In this document: one piece after another, positions 57,587 through 64,000 of the stretch
How the letters are laid out: each line of letters starts with the position of its first letter
Numbering within the stretch: position 1 is the first letter of the stretch
Source: Cobetia amphilecti
Lineage (GTDB): Bacteria; Pseudomonadota; Gammaproteobacteria; Pseudomonadales; Halomonadaceae
Length of the DNA stretch: 64,000 nt
Assembly (NCBI RefSeq): GCF_020217465.1
Contig: NZ_CP084115.1
Coordinates: forward strand, 4,030,001-4,094,000
Direction: 5' to 3'
Notes under the pieces: model-generated
Database searches by the model: none
The model's input: the letters and a program-made list of their open reading frames with translations, nothing else
What the model was told of the DNA's origin: nothing
Translations under genes and position numbers: made by a program

Positions 57587-57653
57587 GCCTTGCGCCCGAC
57601 TGGCCTCGTTTCCCTCTCTTCCCTTGCCCACTACCACCCGCCCAGGAGCCCCG

Positions 57654-58544
57654 ATGACCGCGTCATCCACTTCCGCCGCTTCGCGTCCTTCCAGACTGGC
57701 CGACTACCTCGCCCTGACACGGCTGGACCGCCCCATCGGCACCTGGCTGCTGATGTGGCCGACCCTGTGGGCACTGTGGCTGGCGGCAGATGGCATTCCC
57801 GAGCGCACGACCCTGCTGATCTTCATCGCCGGGGTCTATCTGATGCGCGCCGCCGGCTGCGTGATCAACGACTACGCCGACCGCCACTGGGACAAGCATG
57901 TCGAGCGCACGCGTGACCGGCCGCTGACCTCGGGTCGCATTTCGGAGCGCGAGGCGCTGACACTGTTCGGGGGGCTGGTCGCGGCCGCCTTCGTGCTGGT
58001 GTGCTTCACCAACCTGACCACGGTGCTGCTGTCGATCGTCGCCGTGCTGCTGGCGGCCAGCTACCCGTTCATGAAGCGCTTCCATCATCTGCCCCAGGTG
58101 GTGCTGGGCGCCGCCTTCGGCTGGGCGATTCCGATGGCGTTCGCCGCGACGCTGGAGGAGGTGCCGACCTACGGCTGGTGGCTGTTCGCGGCCAACCTGA
58201 TGTGGACGGTGGCCTACGACACCGCCTACGCGATGGTCGATCGCAACGACGACCTCAAGGTGGGCATCAAGTCCACCGCCGTGCTGTTCGGGCGTGCCGA
58301 CAAGCTGATGATCGGCCTGTTGCAGCTGGGCATGCTGGCGGTGTTGATCGGCATCGGCCTGCAGCTGGCGCTGGGCATCTTCTACTGGCTGGGACTGGCT
58401 GCCGCCGCCGTCACCTTCGTCTGGCAGCAACGTCTGATCCGTGAGCGTGAGCGTGCGCCCTGCTTCCAGGCCTTCCTCAACAATCATTGGACGGGTCTGC
58501 TGATCTTCGCCGGTATCGCCCTGGCGACCTGGCCGATGAGCTGA
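57654..58544 (+). CDS. ubiA: 4-hydroxybenzoate octaprenyltransferase UbiA
   Basis: 296 residues from the ATG at 57654, preceded by CCAGGAG. It has about nine membrane helices. The two Asp-rich prenyl diphosphate motifs are 'NDYADRHWDKHVERT' and 'YDTAYAMVDRNDDLKVG'. It attaches the isoprenoid tail to 4-hydroxybenzoate made by UbiC just upstream. Confidence 0.95.
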   Translation: MTASSTSAASRPSRLADYLALTRLDRPIGTWLLMWPTLWALWLAADGIPERTTLLIFIAGVYLMRAAGCVINDYADRHWDKHVERTRDRPLTSGRISEREALTLFGGLVAAAFVLVCFTNLTTVLLSIVAVLLAASYPFMKRFHHLPQVVLGAAFGWAIPMAFAATLEEVPTYGWWLFAANLMWTVAYDTAYAMVDRNDDLKVGIKSTAVLFGRADKLMIGLLQLGMLAVLIGIGLQLALGIFYWLGLAAAAVTFVWQQRLIRERERAPCFQAFLNNHWTGLLIFAGIALATWPMS

Positions 58545-58679
58545 CTCCTGCATAAACATTAGTTTTATTTGATTTAAAGCGACCCCTGCCCTCTGTTGCT
58601 CCCCAGCCCACGGTTCATGCCTGCCTGCCGCGCCTCCAAGGCGGCTGGCAGGCTTGCGTGCAAGCTGCCATGCTGGCAG

Positions 58680-58697
58680 TTGTCATCTCGTTGTCAT
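58680..58697 (+). promoter_or_regulatory. Pho box 1 of phoBR
   Basis: TTGTCAT-CTCG-TTGTCAT is two 7-bp direct repeats at an 11-bp period, close to the PhoB consensus CTGTCAT-N4-CTGTCAT. It lies 71 bp before the phoB ATG. Confidence 0.85.
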
Positions 58698-58712
58698 ATA
58701 AGCGGGTTGTAA

Positions 58713-58730
58713 TCGTCATCGACTTGTCAT
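58713..58730 (+). promoter_or_regulatory. Pho box 2 of phoBR
   Basis: TCGTCAT-CGAC-TTGTCAT has the same layout. It starts exactly 33 bp (three 11-bp repeats) after the first box, placing both on the same DNA face. Autoregulation by PhoB is inferred. Confidence 0.78.
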
Positions 58731-58767
58731 TCTGGCGCGTGCGCCGACTGCTGCATGGGATCTAGCG

Positions 58768-59457
58768 ATGAGCTCCAAGACCGTACTGATTGTCGACGAT
58801 GAATCCTCGATTCGCGAGATGATCGCCGTTGCCCTCGAAATGGCGGATTACCGCGTGCTGGAGGCAGACAATGCCCAGGACGCCCACGCCATCGTCGTCG
58901 ATGAAAAGCCCGATCTGCTGTTGCTGGACTGGATGATGCCGGGCACCAGTGGCCTGGAGCTCGCGCGGCGTCTCAAGCGTGACGAGACCACCTCGGAGCT
59001 GCCGATCATCCTGCTGACCGCCAAGGGCGAGGAAGACAACAAGATTCAAGGCCTGGAAGCCGGTGCCGACGACTACATCACCAAGCCCTTCTCGCCGCGC
59101 GAGCTGGTCGCCCGCCTCAAGGCCGTGCTGCGTCGCACCACTCCCAAGGGGGTCGAGGAGGCGGTGGAAGTCGAAGGCCTGATGCTCGACCCGGCCAGCC
59201 ACCGCGTCACCGCCCACGGCAACTCGCTGGATGTCGGCCCGACCGAATATCGCCTGCTGCAGTTCTTCATGACGCATCAGGAGCGTGCCTACACGCGCAG
59301 TCAGCTGCTCGATCAGGTATGGGGCGGCAACGTCTATGTCGAGGAGCGCACCGTGGACGTGCACATCCGTCGCCTGCGCAAGGCGCTGGGCACAGGCCAT
59401 CAGCATCTGATCCAGACCGTCCGCGGCACCGGTTACCGCTTCAGCGCTCAGGCCTGA
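58768..59457 (+). CDS. phoB: Phosphate regulon response regulator PhoB
   Basis: 229 residues. The receiver domain has Asp54 in 'LLLDWMMPG', the conserved Thr in 'ILLTAKGEE', and Lys in 'YITKPFSP'. The OmpR-type winged helix is 'DVGPTEYRLLQFFMTHQERAYTRSQLLDQVWGGNVYVEERTVDVHIRRLR'-like in order. It activates phosphate-starvation genes, and two Pho boxes lie in its own promoter. Confidence 0.97.
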   Translation: MSSKTVLIVDDESSIREMIAVALEMADYRVLEADNAQDAHAIVVDEKPDLLLLDWMMPGTSGLELARRLKRDETTSELPIILLTAKGEEDNKIQGLEAGADDYITKPFSPRELVARLKAVLRRTTPKGVEEAVEVEGLMLDPASHRVTAHGNSLDVGPTEYRLLQFFMTHQERAYTRSQLLDQVWGGNVYVEERTVDVHIRRLRKALGTGHQHLIQTVRGTGYRFSAQA

Positions 59458-59464
59458 GGGATTC

Positions 59465-60787
59465 ATGCGCTATTGGACCAACGAGCTATGGCGCCTCGGC
59501 TACCTTGCCGGTGGCTTCGGCCTGATCGGTGGCCTGCTGGGCCATCTAGGCTGGGGCCTGGCGCTGGGTCTTTCGCTGTATCTGTTCGTCCATCTCAAGC
59601 ACTTGAAGAGCCTCTACACCTGGCTGATCACCAATCCCCATGAAGAGCCGCCGCCCGGCGATGGCGTCTGGGGAGACCTGCTCGATCGTCTCTACCGGTA
59701 CCAGAAGGGCCAGCGTCAGGCTCAGGAGCGACTGCGCAGCATCCTCAACCGTATCCAGGAATCCTCGGAGGCCATGCGCGACGGCCTGGTGATGCTGGAC
59801 AACCACGGTGACATGGAATGGTGGAACAGCGCTGCCGAGCAGCTGGTCGGTCTCAAGGCCAGCCACGACCGCGGTCAGCACATCACCAACTATCTGCGTG
59901 ACCCCGTCTTCATCGACTACTTCAATCGGCTGGCCTACCGCGAGCCGCTGACGCTCCAGTCGCCGCTGTCTGACAACCTGACGCTGCAGATCTCCATCAC
60001 CCTGTTCGGTGACAACGAGCGTCTGGTCATGCTGCGTGACGTCACCCGCCTCTATCGTCTTGAAGAGATGCGCCGCGACTTCGTGGCCAATGTCTCCCAT
60101 GAGCTGCGCACGCCGCTGACGGTGCTGGCCGGCTATCTCGAGACCTACTCCGATTACGCCGATGACCTGCCACCGCGCTGGCAGCGTGGGCTTGGCCAGA
60201 TGCAGAGCCAGACCGACCGCATGCAGCACCTGGTCGAGGACCTGCTGACCCTGTCACGCCTGGAAACCGACGAGCTGTCCGACAACGGTCGCTGCATCGA
60301 CATGAGCGCCCTGCTCGGCCATATCCGCGACGACGCCGAAGGCCTGTCCCAGGGGCGCCACACCTTCTCCATCGAGGCCGATGCCAGCGTGTCTCTGCGC
60401 GGTGAGGAGCAGGAGCTGCGCAGCGCGATCTCGAATCTGGTATTCAATGCGGTGCGCTACACCCCCGAAGACTGCCATATCACCCTGCGCTGGAAGGCGG
60501 ATGACCAGGGCCTGCTGGTCGAGGTGGAAGATGACGGGGACGGCATCGACCCGGTCCACCTGCCGCGCCTGACCGAGCGCTTCTACCGCATCGACAAGGG
60601 CCGCAGCACCGCCACGGGAGGCACCGGCCTCGGGCTTGCCATCGTCAAGCATGTGCTGATTCGTCATCAGGGCCATCTGGAGATCGACAGCCACCCCGGC
60701 GAGGGTGCGCGCTTCCGCTGTCGCTTCCCCGACGAGCGCGCCTGCCAGGCGAGCGCTCCCCAGGCCAGCAGTGCGCTAGCCCAGTGA
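59465..60787 (+). CDS. phoR: Phosphate regulon sensor kinase PhoR
   Basis: 440 residues. Two N-terminal hydrophobic segments (~12-50) anchor it without a large periplasmic domain. A PAS domain (~95-190), H-box 'FVANVSHELRTPLTVLAGYLETY', N-box 'AISNLVFNAVRYTPE' and G-box 'GGTGLGLAIVKHVL' follow. It phosphorylates PhoB; PstSCAB-PhoU signals phosphate sufficiency to it. It lies 7 bp after phoB, and the stop lies in a two-copy 16-bp repeat. Confidence 0.96.
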   Translation: MRYWTNELWRLGYLAGGFGLIGGLLGHLGWGLALGLSLYLFVHLKHLKSLYTWLITNPHEEPPPGDGVWGDLLDRLYRYQKGQRQAQERLRSILNRIQESSEAMRDGLVMLDNHGDMEWWNSAAEQLVGLKASHDRGQHITNYLRDPVFIDYFNRLAYREPLTLQSPLSDNLTLQISITLFGDNERLVMLRDVTRLYRLEEMRRDFVANVSHELRTPLTVLAGYLETYSDYADDLPPRWQRGLGQMQSQTDRMQHLVEDLLTLSRLETDELSDNGRCIDMSALLGHIRDDAEGLSQGRHTFSIEADASVSLRGEEQELRSAISNLVFNAVRYTPEDCHITLRWKADDQGLLVEVEDDGDGIDPVHLPRLTERFYRIDKGRSTATGGTGLGLAIVKHVLIRHQGHLEIDSHPGEGARFRCRFPDERACQASAPQASSALAQ

Positions 60788-60813
60788 TGGGCTGATTCAG
60801 TGATGATCTGACC
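60782..60813. repeat. 16-bp direct repeat, 2 copies, at the phoR stop
   Basis: CAGTGATGGGCTGATT (60782-60797) and CAGTGATGATCTGACC (60798-60813). The phoR TGA (60785-60787) sits at the same place in the first unit as a second TGA in the next. Confidence 0.7.
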
Positions 60814-60833
60814 CGGACGCCAGCCCAACGCAG

Positions 60834-60884
60834 AACGCCCCGCAGCCACCTCGAAAGGAGGCGACTGCGGGGCGTTTCGTTTGG
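60834..60884. terminator. Terminator of phoBR
   Basis: A perfect 12-bp stem (60834-60845 with 60865-60876) with an inner stem capped by GAAA is followed by a T-rich stretch (TTTCGTTTGG). Confidence 0.8.
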
Positions 60885-60909
60885 TCAATCAGACGACGCT
60901 GCGGCTATT

Positions 60910-60989
60910 TCAGCGACGTGCCAACTTAGCGACGAGTCAGTTCAGCGACAAGCCAGCTCTGCGACAGGCTGTCTCAACGACGCGGCGCC
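60910..60989. repeat. 16-bp tandem repeat, 5 units, at the cysZ 3' end
   Basis: Units start at 60910, 60926, 60942, 60958 and 60974, with heads TCAGCGAC, TTAGCGAC, TCAGCGAC, TCTGCGAC and TCAACGAC. The head of the last unit is the cysZ stop codon (TCA, 60974-60976), and three of the four downstream heads also read as stops (TGA or TAA) on that strand. Confidence 0.9.
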
Positions 60990-61702
60990 GGCAACTGACG
61001 GTAGTGGCTCTGCCACATCAGTACCGCCCCGGCGACGGCGCCCGGGATGAACAGCAGATTGGCCAGCGGCACCAGCGTCATGACGAACACCGCGGCGCCG
61101 AAGGTCAGTGAGGGCCACCAGCGCGCCTTGAGGCGCTGCTTCATGTCACCGAAGCTGACCTGATGGTTGTCCATCGGGTAGTCGAGGTACTGGATCGACA
61201 TGCTCCAGGCCGAGAACAGTCCCCACAACAGCGGCGAGAGCAGGTTCAGGCCCGGGATGAAGCCGATGATGAACAGCGCGATCATGCGCGGGATGAAGTA
61301 GCCCAGCTTGGCCATTTCACGCCCCAGCGAGTCGACGCCGATCTTCATCAGGCCGCGATCATCATCGATCAGGGTGCCATCCAGACGATGCTCGACCTTC
61401 TCGGCCAGAATGCCGTAAAAGGGCGCGGCGATCAGGTTGGTCACCAGGCTGAAGGTGAAGAACACCACCAGCAACAGACTCACCACCAGCACCGGCCAGA
61501 TCAACCAGCTGAGCCAGTCCAGCCACGCCGGTACCTTGAGCATCCAGTAATCGATCCAGCCACCGAACTGGTTGAACAACACCCACAGCGTGATGCTGTA
61601 GAGCACCAGGTTGATCGCCAGCGGTACGAATACGAAGCGGCGCAGCCCGGGGGTATAGACCATGCGGGTCCCGCGGACCAGCGCCGATACGGCATCAATC
61701 AT
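60974..61702 (-). CDS. cysZ: Sulfate transporter CysZ
   Basis: 242 residues with long hydrophobic helices at ~25-50, 65-100, 140-175 and 205-235. 'LPLAINLVLYS'-like start, 'LIAAPFYGILAEKVE' and 'FIPGLNLLSPLLWGLFSAWSMSIQYLDYPMDNHQVSFG' are CysZ hallmarks. CysZ is an inner-membrane sulfate permease feeding cysteine synthesis. The stop codon lies inside a 16-bp tandem array. Confidence 0.92.
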   Translation of the reverse strand: MIDAVSALVRGTRMVYTPGLRRFVFVPLAINLVLYSITLWVLFNQFGGWIDYWMLKVPAWLDWLSWLIWPVLVVSLLLVVFFTFSLVTNLIAAPFYGILAEKVEHRLDGTLIDDDRGLMKIGVDSLGREMAKLGYFIPRMIALFIIGFIPGLNLLSPLLWGLFSAWSMSIQYLDYPMDNHQVSFGDMKQRLKARWWPSLTFGAAVFVMTLVPLANLLFIPGAVAGAVLMWQSHYRQLPAPRR

Positions 61703-61828
61703 GCGACGTCCTCGTCATCTCAAAAGAACCGGCCAGCCAGCGGGCTGACCGGAGCCACACCCTAGCACTCCCGCCTGCGCGGCGCAGCTGTCGGCCGCCT
61801 GACACCGCTCGCGCTCCCACGACGCAAT

Positions 61829-61863
61829 CGCCCCGCGGCCTGCCGGTGGGCAGGTGCGGGGCG
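61829..61863 (-). terminator. Hairpin downstream of phoU
   Basis: An outer 8-bp stem (61829-61836 with 61856-61863) continues into an inner CCTGCC/GGCAGG stem. There is no T run, so the terminator role is less certain. Confidence 0.5.
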
Positions 61864-61898
61864 AAAGAGGCGACACAGGGGCAGGGAAGCGCGTCAGC

Positions 61899-62624
61899 TC
61901 ACTTCTTGTCCAGGTCCTGCGGCTTCAGATCATGGGTATCGGTGTGACGCACGTCCACGCCCTTGACCAGGAAGATGACGTACTCGGCCAGGTTGTCGGC
62001 GTGGTCACCGATGCGCTCCAGCGCACGCAGAATCCACATCACATTGAGCACCGGCGTGATCTGGCGCGCGTCTTCCATCATGAAGGTCATCAGCGAGCGC
62101 ATCGCGCTCTGATATTCCAGATCCACCGAGGCGTCTTCACGCAGTACCTTGAGGGCAAGGTCGGTATCGAAGCGCGCGAAGGCCGTCAGGGAGTCACGCA
62201 CCATGCTGCGCACGTGCTGACTGAGGTGACGCACCTCGACCATGCCGCGCGGGCTCTGGCCATTCTCGACCAGCGAGATGGCATTGCGTGCGATCTTGCT
62301 CGATTCATCACCGATACGTTCGAGATCGGAGGTGGCGCGGATGACGGCCAGCACCAGGCGCAGGTCGGAGGCCGCCGGCTGACGGCGGGCCAACACCCGG
62401 GTGCACTCGTCATCGATCTTGAGCTGCATGTCGTTGACAGCCTTGTCGTTGTCGCGCACCCGCGTGGCGGTTTCACTGTCGCCTTCCAGCAATGCCGTGA
62501 CGGCATCCTGCAGCTGCTTCTCTACCAGTCCGCCCATGGCCAGCAGGTGTGTCTTCAGTGCATCCAGCTCGTGATTGAACTGCTCTGAGATATGCTTGCC
62601 GTGCGAATCGCTGGTGATATCCAT
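61899..62624 (-). CDS. phoU: Phosphate transport system regulator PhoU
   Basis: 241 residues from the ATG at 62624, preceded by GAGAGGGA. It is a two-fold repeat of three-helix bundles with the metal-binding signatures 'ATSDLERIGDESSKIARNAI' and 'RALERIGDHADNLAEYVIF' (E/DxxxD). It represses PhoR and restrains Pst when phosphate is ample. It lies 220 bp after pstB. Confidence 0.96.
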   Translation of the reverse strand: MDITSDSHGKHISEQFNHELDALKTHLLAMGGLVEKQLQDAVTALLEGDSETATRVRDNDKAVNDMQLKIDDECTRVLARRQPAASDLRLVLAVIRATSDLERIGDESSKIARNAISLVENGQSPRGMVEVRHLSQHVRSMVRDSLTAFARFDTDLALKVLREDASVDLEYQSAMRSLMTFMMEDARQITPVLNVMWILRALERIGDHADNLAEYVIFLVKGVDVRHTDTHDLKPQDLDKK

Positions 62625-62843
62625 TTCCCTCTCCCGGAAAGTCGCCCACCGAGTCAGGGGGCGTGACATGAATGACGTGACAAGTATGGCCCACTACTGA
62701 CTGACACAGCGGGCTCCCCCTCAGCATGCCGACACTTGATTGCAGTTATGTTTCACCCATGGCGCAAAGGCGCTATCTGGCCGCCATCGTCAGCAATATC
62801 AGGACGAAAGGGCTACCTGGCTGCACGTTCGCGCATGAGCGCG

Positions 62844-63689
62844 CTAACCGAAACGCCCCGTGATGTAGTCTTCCGTCTGGCGGCGCCGCGGGTTGGTGAA
62901 CAGCTGATCGGTCGGGGCGAATTCCACCAGGCGGCCCTCATGCAGGAAGGCGGTATCGTCTGACACCCGCGCGGCCTGCTGCATGTTGTGCGTGACGATG
63001 ATCAGTGTCAGGCGCGAGCGCAGCGAACGGATCAGCTCCTCGATCTTGAGCGTCGAGATGGGGTCCAGCGCCGAGGCCGGTTCATCCAGCAGCAGCACCT
63101 CCGGCTCGACCGCCAGCGTCCGCGCGATCACCAGCCGCTGTTGCTGGCCACCCGAGAGCCCCAGCGCGCTGTCGTGCAGGCGGTCCTTCACCTCTTCCCA
63201 GAGCGCCGCGGAGCGCAGACAGGATTCGACCTTGTCATCGAGGTGGCGCTTGTCATTCTCGCCGACCAGCCGCAGTCCGAAGGCCACGTTCTCGTAGACC
63301 GACATCGGAAAGGGGTTGGGCGTCTGGAAGACCATGCCGATCCGGCGGCGCAGCATCGGCACGTCCACGCCGCGCGCATGAATGTCCTCGCCCTCGAGCA
63401 GTACCTTGCCGGAAAGACGTGACTGTTCGTCGAGATCGGTCATGCGATTGAAGGTACGCAACAGACTCGACTTGCCGCAGCCGGAAGGGCCGATGAAGGC
63501 CGTCACGCGCTTGCGCGCGATCTGCAGGCTGACGTCCTCCAGGGCGCGGCGCGTCTGGTTCTCCTTGCCGACACGTGCCTGATAATCGAGGCTCAGGTGA
63601 CGGGTTTCCAGGCAGATGTCCTCAGCCGGCCGCGCAGGCGTCTCCTGAAGAAACAACTGGGGCTTGGGCTGTTCAGAGTCACGCCTCAT
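62844..63689 (-). CDS. pstB: Phosphate ABC transporter ATP-binding protein PstB
   Basis: 281 residues from the ATG at 63689, which overlaps the pstA stop (ATGA). Walker A is '[12 protein letters not shown]', the Q-loop is in '[22 protein letters not shown]', the signature is '[11 protein letters not shown]', Walker B is '[13 protein letters not shown]' and the switch His is in '[12 protein letters not shown]'. A ~20-residue N-terminal tail precedes the usual PstB core. It energises high-affinity phosphate uptake. Confidence 0.96.
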   Translation of the reverse strand: MRRDSEQPKPQLFLQETPARPAEDICLETRHLSLDYQARVGKENQTRRALEDVSLQIARKRVTAFIGPSGCGKSSLLRTFNRMTDLDEQSRLSGKVLLEGEDIHARGVDVPMLRRRIGMVFQTPNPFPMSVYENVAFGLRLVGENDKRHLDDKVESCLRSAALWEEVKDRLHDSALGLSGGQQQRLVIARTLAVEPEVLLLDEPASALDPISTLKIEELIRSLRSRLTLIIVTHNMQQAARVSDDTAFLHEGRLVEFAPTDQLFTNPRRRQTEDYITGRFG

Positions 63690-64000
63690 TCGGTGGCTCC
63701 CTTGTAACGTTGTGCCAGCATGTGACGCAGGCGAATGGCACTCAGATTGAGGCATAGAATCACGACCACCAGCACCAGCGCGGTCGCGTAGACCAGCGGC
63801 CGACTGCTGAAGGCGTCGCTGCTCTGGAAGGCCAGATCATAGACCTGATGCCCCAGATGCATGAATTTTCGGTCCAGATGCAGCCACGGGAAGCTGTCAT
63901 CCAGCGGCAGGTCCGGGGCCAGCTTGACCACCCCGACCAGCATCAGCGGCGCGACTTCGCCCGCCGCACGCGCCACGGCCAGAATCAGCCCCGTCATCAG
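63686..64000 (-). CDS. pstA: Phosphate ABC transporter permease PstA, C-terminal part
   Basis: Only the last ~104 codons are in the window; the frame runs open to base 64000, so the first Met seen is internal. '[22 protein letters not shown]' is the EAA loop that contacts PstB, and a final membrane helix '[20 protein letters not shown]' follows. With pstB it forms the phosphate uptake operon. Confidence 0.93.
   Translation of the reverse strand: MMTGLILAVARAAGEVAPLMLVGVVKLAPDLPLDDSFPWLHLDRKFMHLGHQVYDLAFQSSDAFSSRPLVYATALVLVVVILCLNLSAIRLRHMLAQRYKGATE

Overview
The window is a chromosomal segment of a GC-rich gammaproteobacterium. Gene content and order (dGTPase, glnA-ntrB-ntrC, typA, rep, trmL, pyrE-crc-rph-yicC, gmk-rpoZ-spoT-ridA, oxyR-recG, hupB, rubredoxin reductase, ubiC-ubiA, phoB-phoR, phoU-pstB-pstA) match the Pseudomonas/Halomonas arrangement. 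Three BCCT osmolyte transporters and the protein sequences point to a halotolerant Halomonadaceae member such as Cobetia or Halomonas. This placement is inferred; no 16S or marker search was possible.

Layout. 1-6 kb: a truncated lipoprotein, a membrane NERD protein, a RimK-like ATP-grasp enzyme, a BCCT carrier and dGTPase. 6-12 kb: the nitrogen control cluster, with glnA behind a near-perfect sigma54 promoter and an NtrC site, and a second NtrC site in front of ntrBC. 12-25.6 kb: housekeeping genes (typA, rnk, rep, trmL, pyrE, crc, rph, yicC), a tRNA-Arg(CCG), a cytochrome c5, an aldehyde dehydrogenase and an orphan BrxR/CapW-like WYL regulator. 25.7-35.3 kb: a defence island inserted between yicC and gmk. 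35.5-42.2 kb: further accessory genes (ohr, two tandem duplicated BCCT carriers, a GlxA/AraC-type regulator, an MFS exporter). 42.7-51.3 kb: gmk, rpoZ, spoT, ridA, a dehydrogenase, oxyR and recG. 51.4-64 kb: a YccS-like membrane protein, hupB, rubredoxin reductase, ubiCA, phoBR behind tandem Pho boxes, cysZ and the pst-phoU end.

The most exciting locus is the six-gene island at 25715-35256: Vsr endonuclease, C5 cytosine methyltransferase, then a tightly coupled four-gene operon (MutL/MORC-like GHKL ATPase, Z1-domain DEAD-type helicase, DUF4420 PD-(D/E)XK nuclease, AIPR protein). Gene sets of this type have been predicted to be restriction-modification systems. The four-gene effector operon is visibly more AT-rich than the methylase/Vsr pair, so the island looks like a composite.

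A second pattern that no feature type names: at least four minus-strand genes (trmL, rph, yccS, cysZ) end in short degenerate tandem repeats with periods of 19, 14, 14 and 16 bp. The real stop codon lies in the last unit, in register with stop triplets in most or all of the downstream units. No period is a multiple of three, so successive stops fall in different reading frames. phoR shows a two-copy 16-bp version on the other strand. Also notable are a pair of perfect inverted DnaA boxes at 47143-47190 and the duplicated upstream regions of the tandem BCCT genes.
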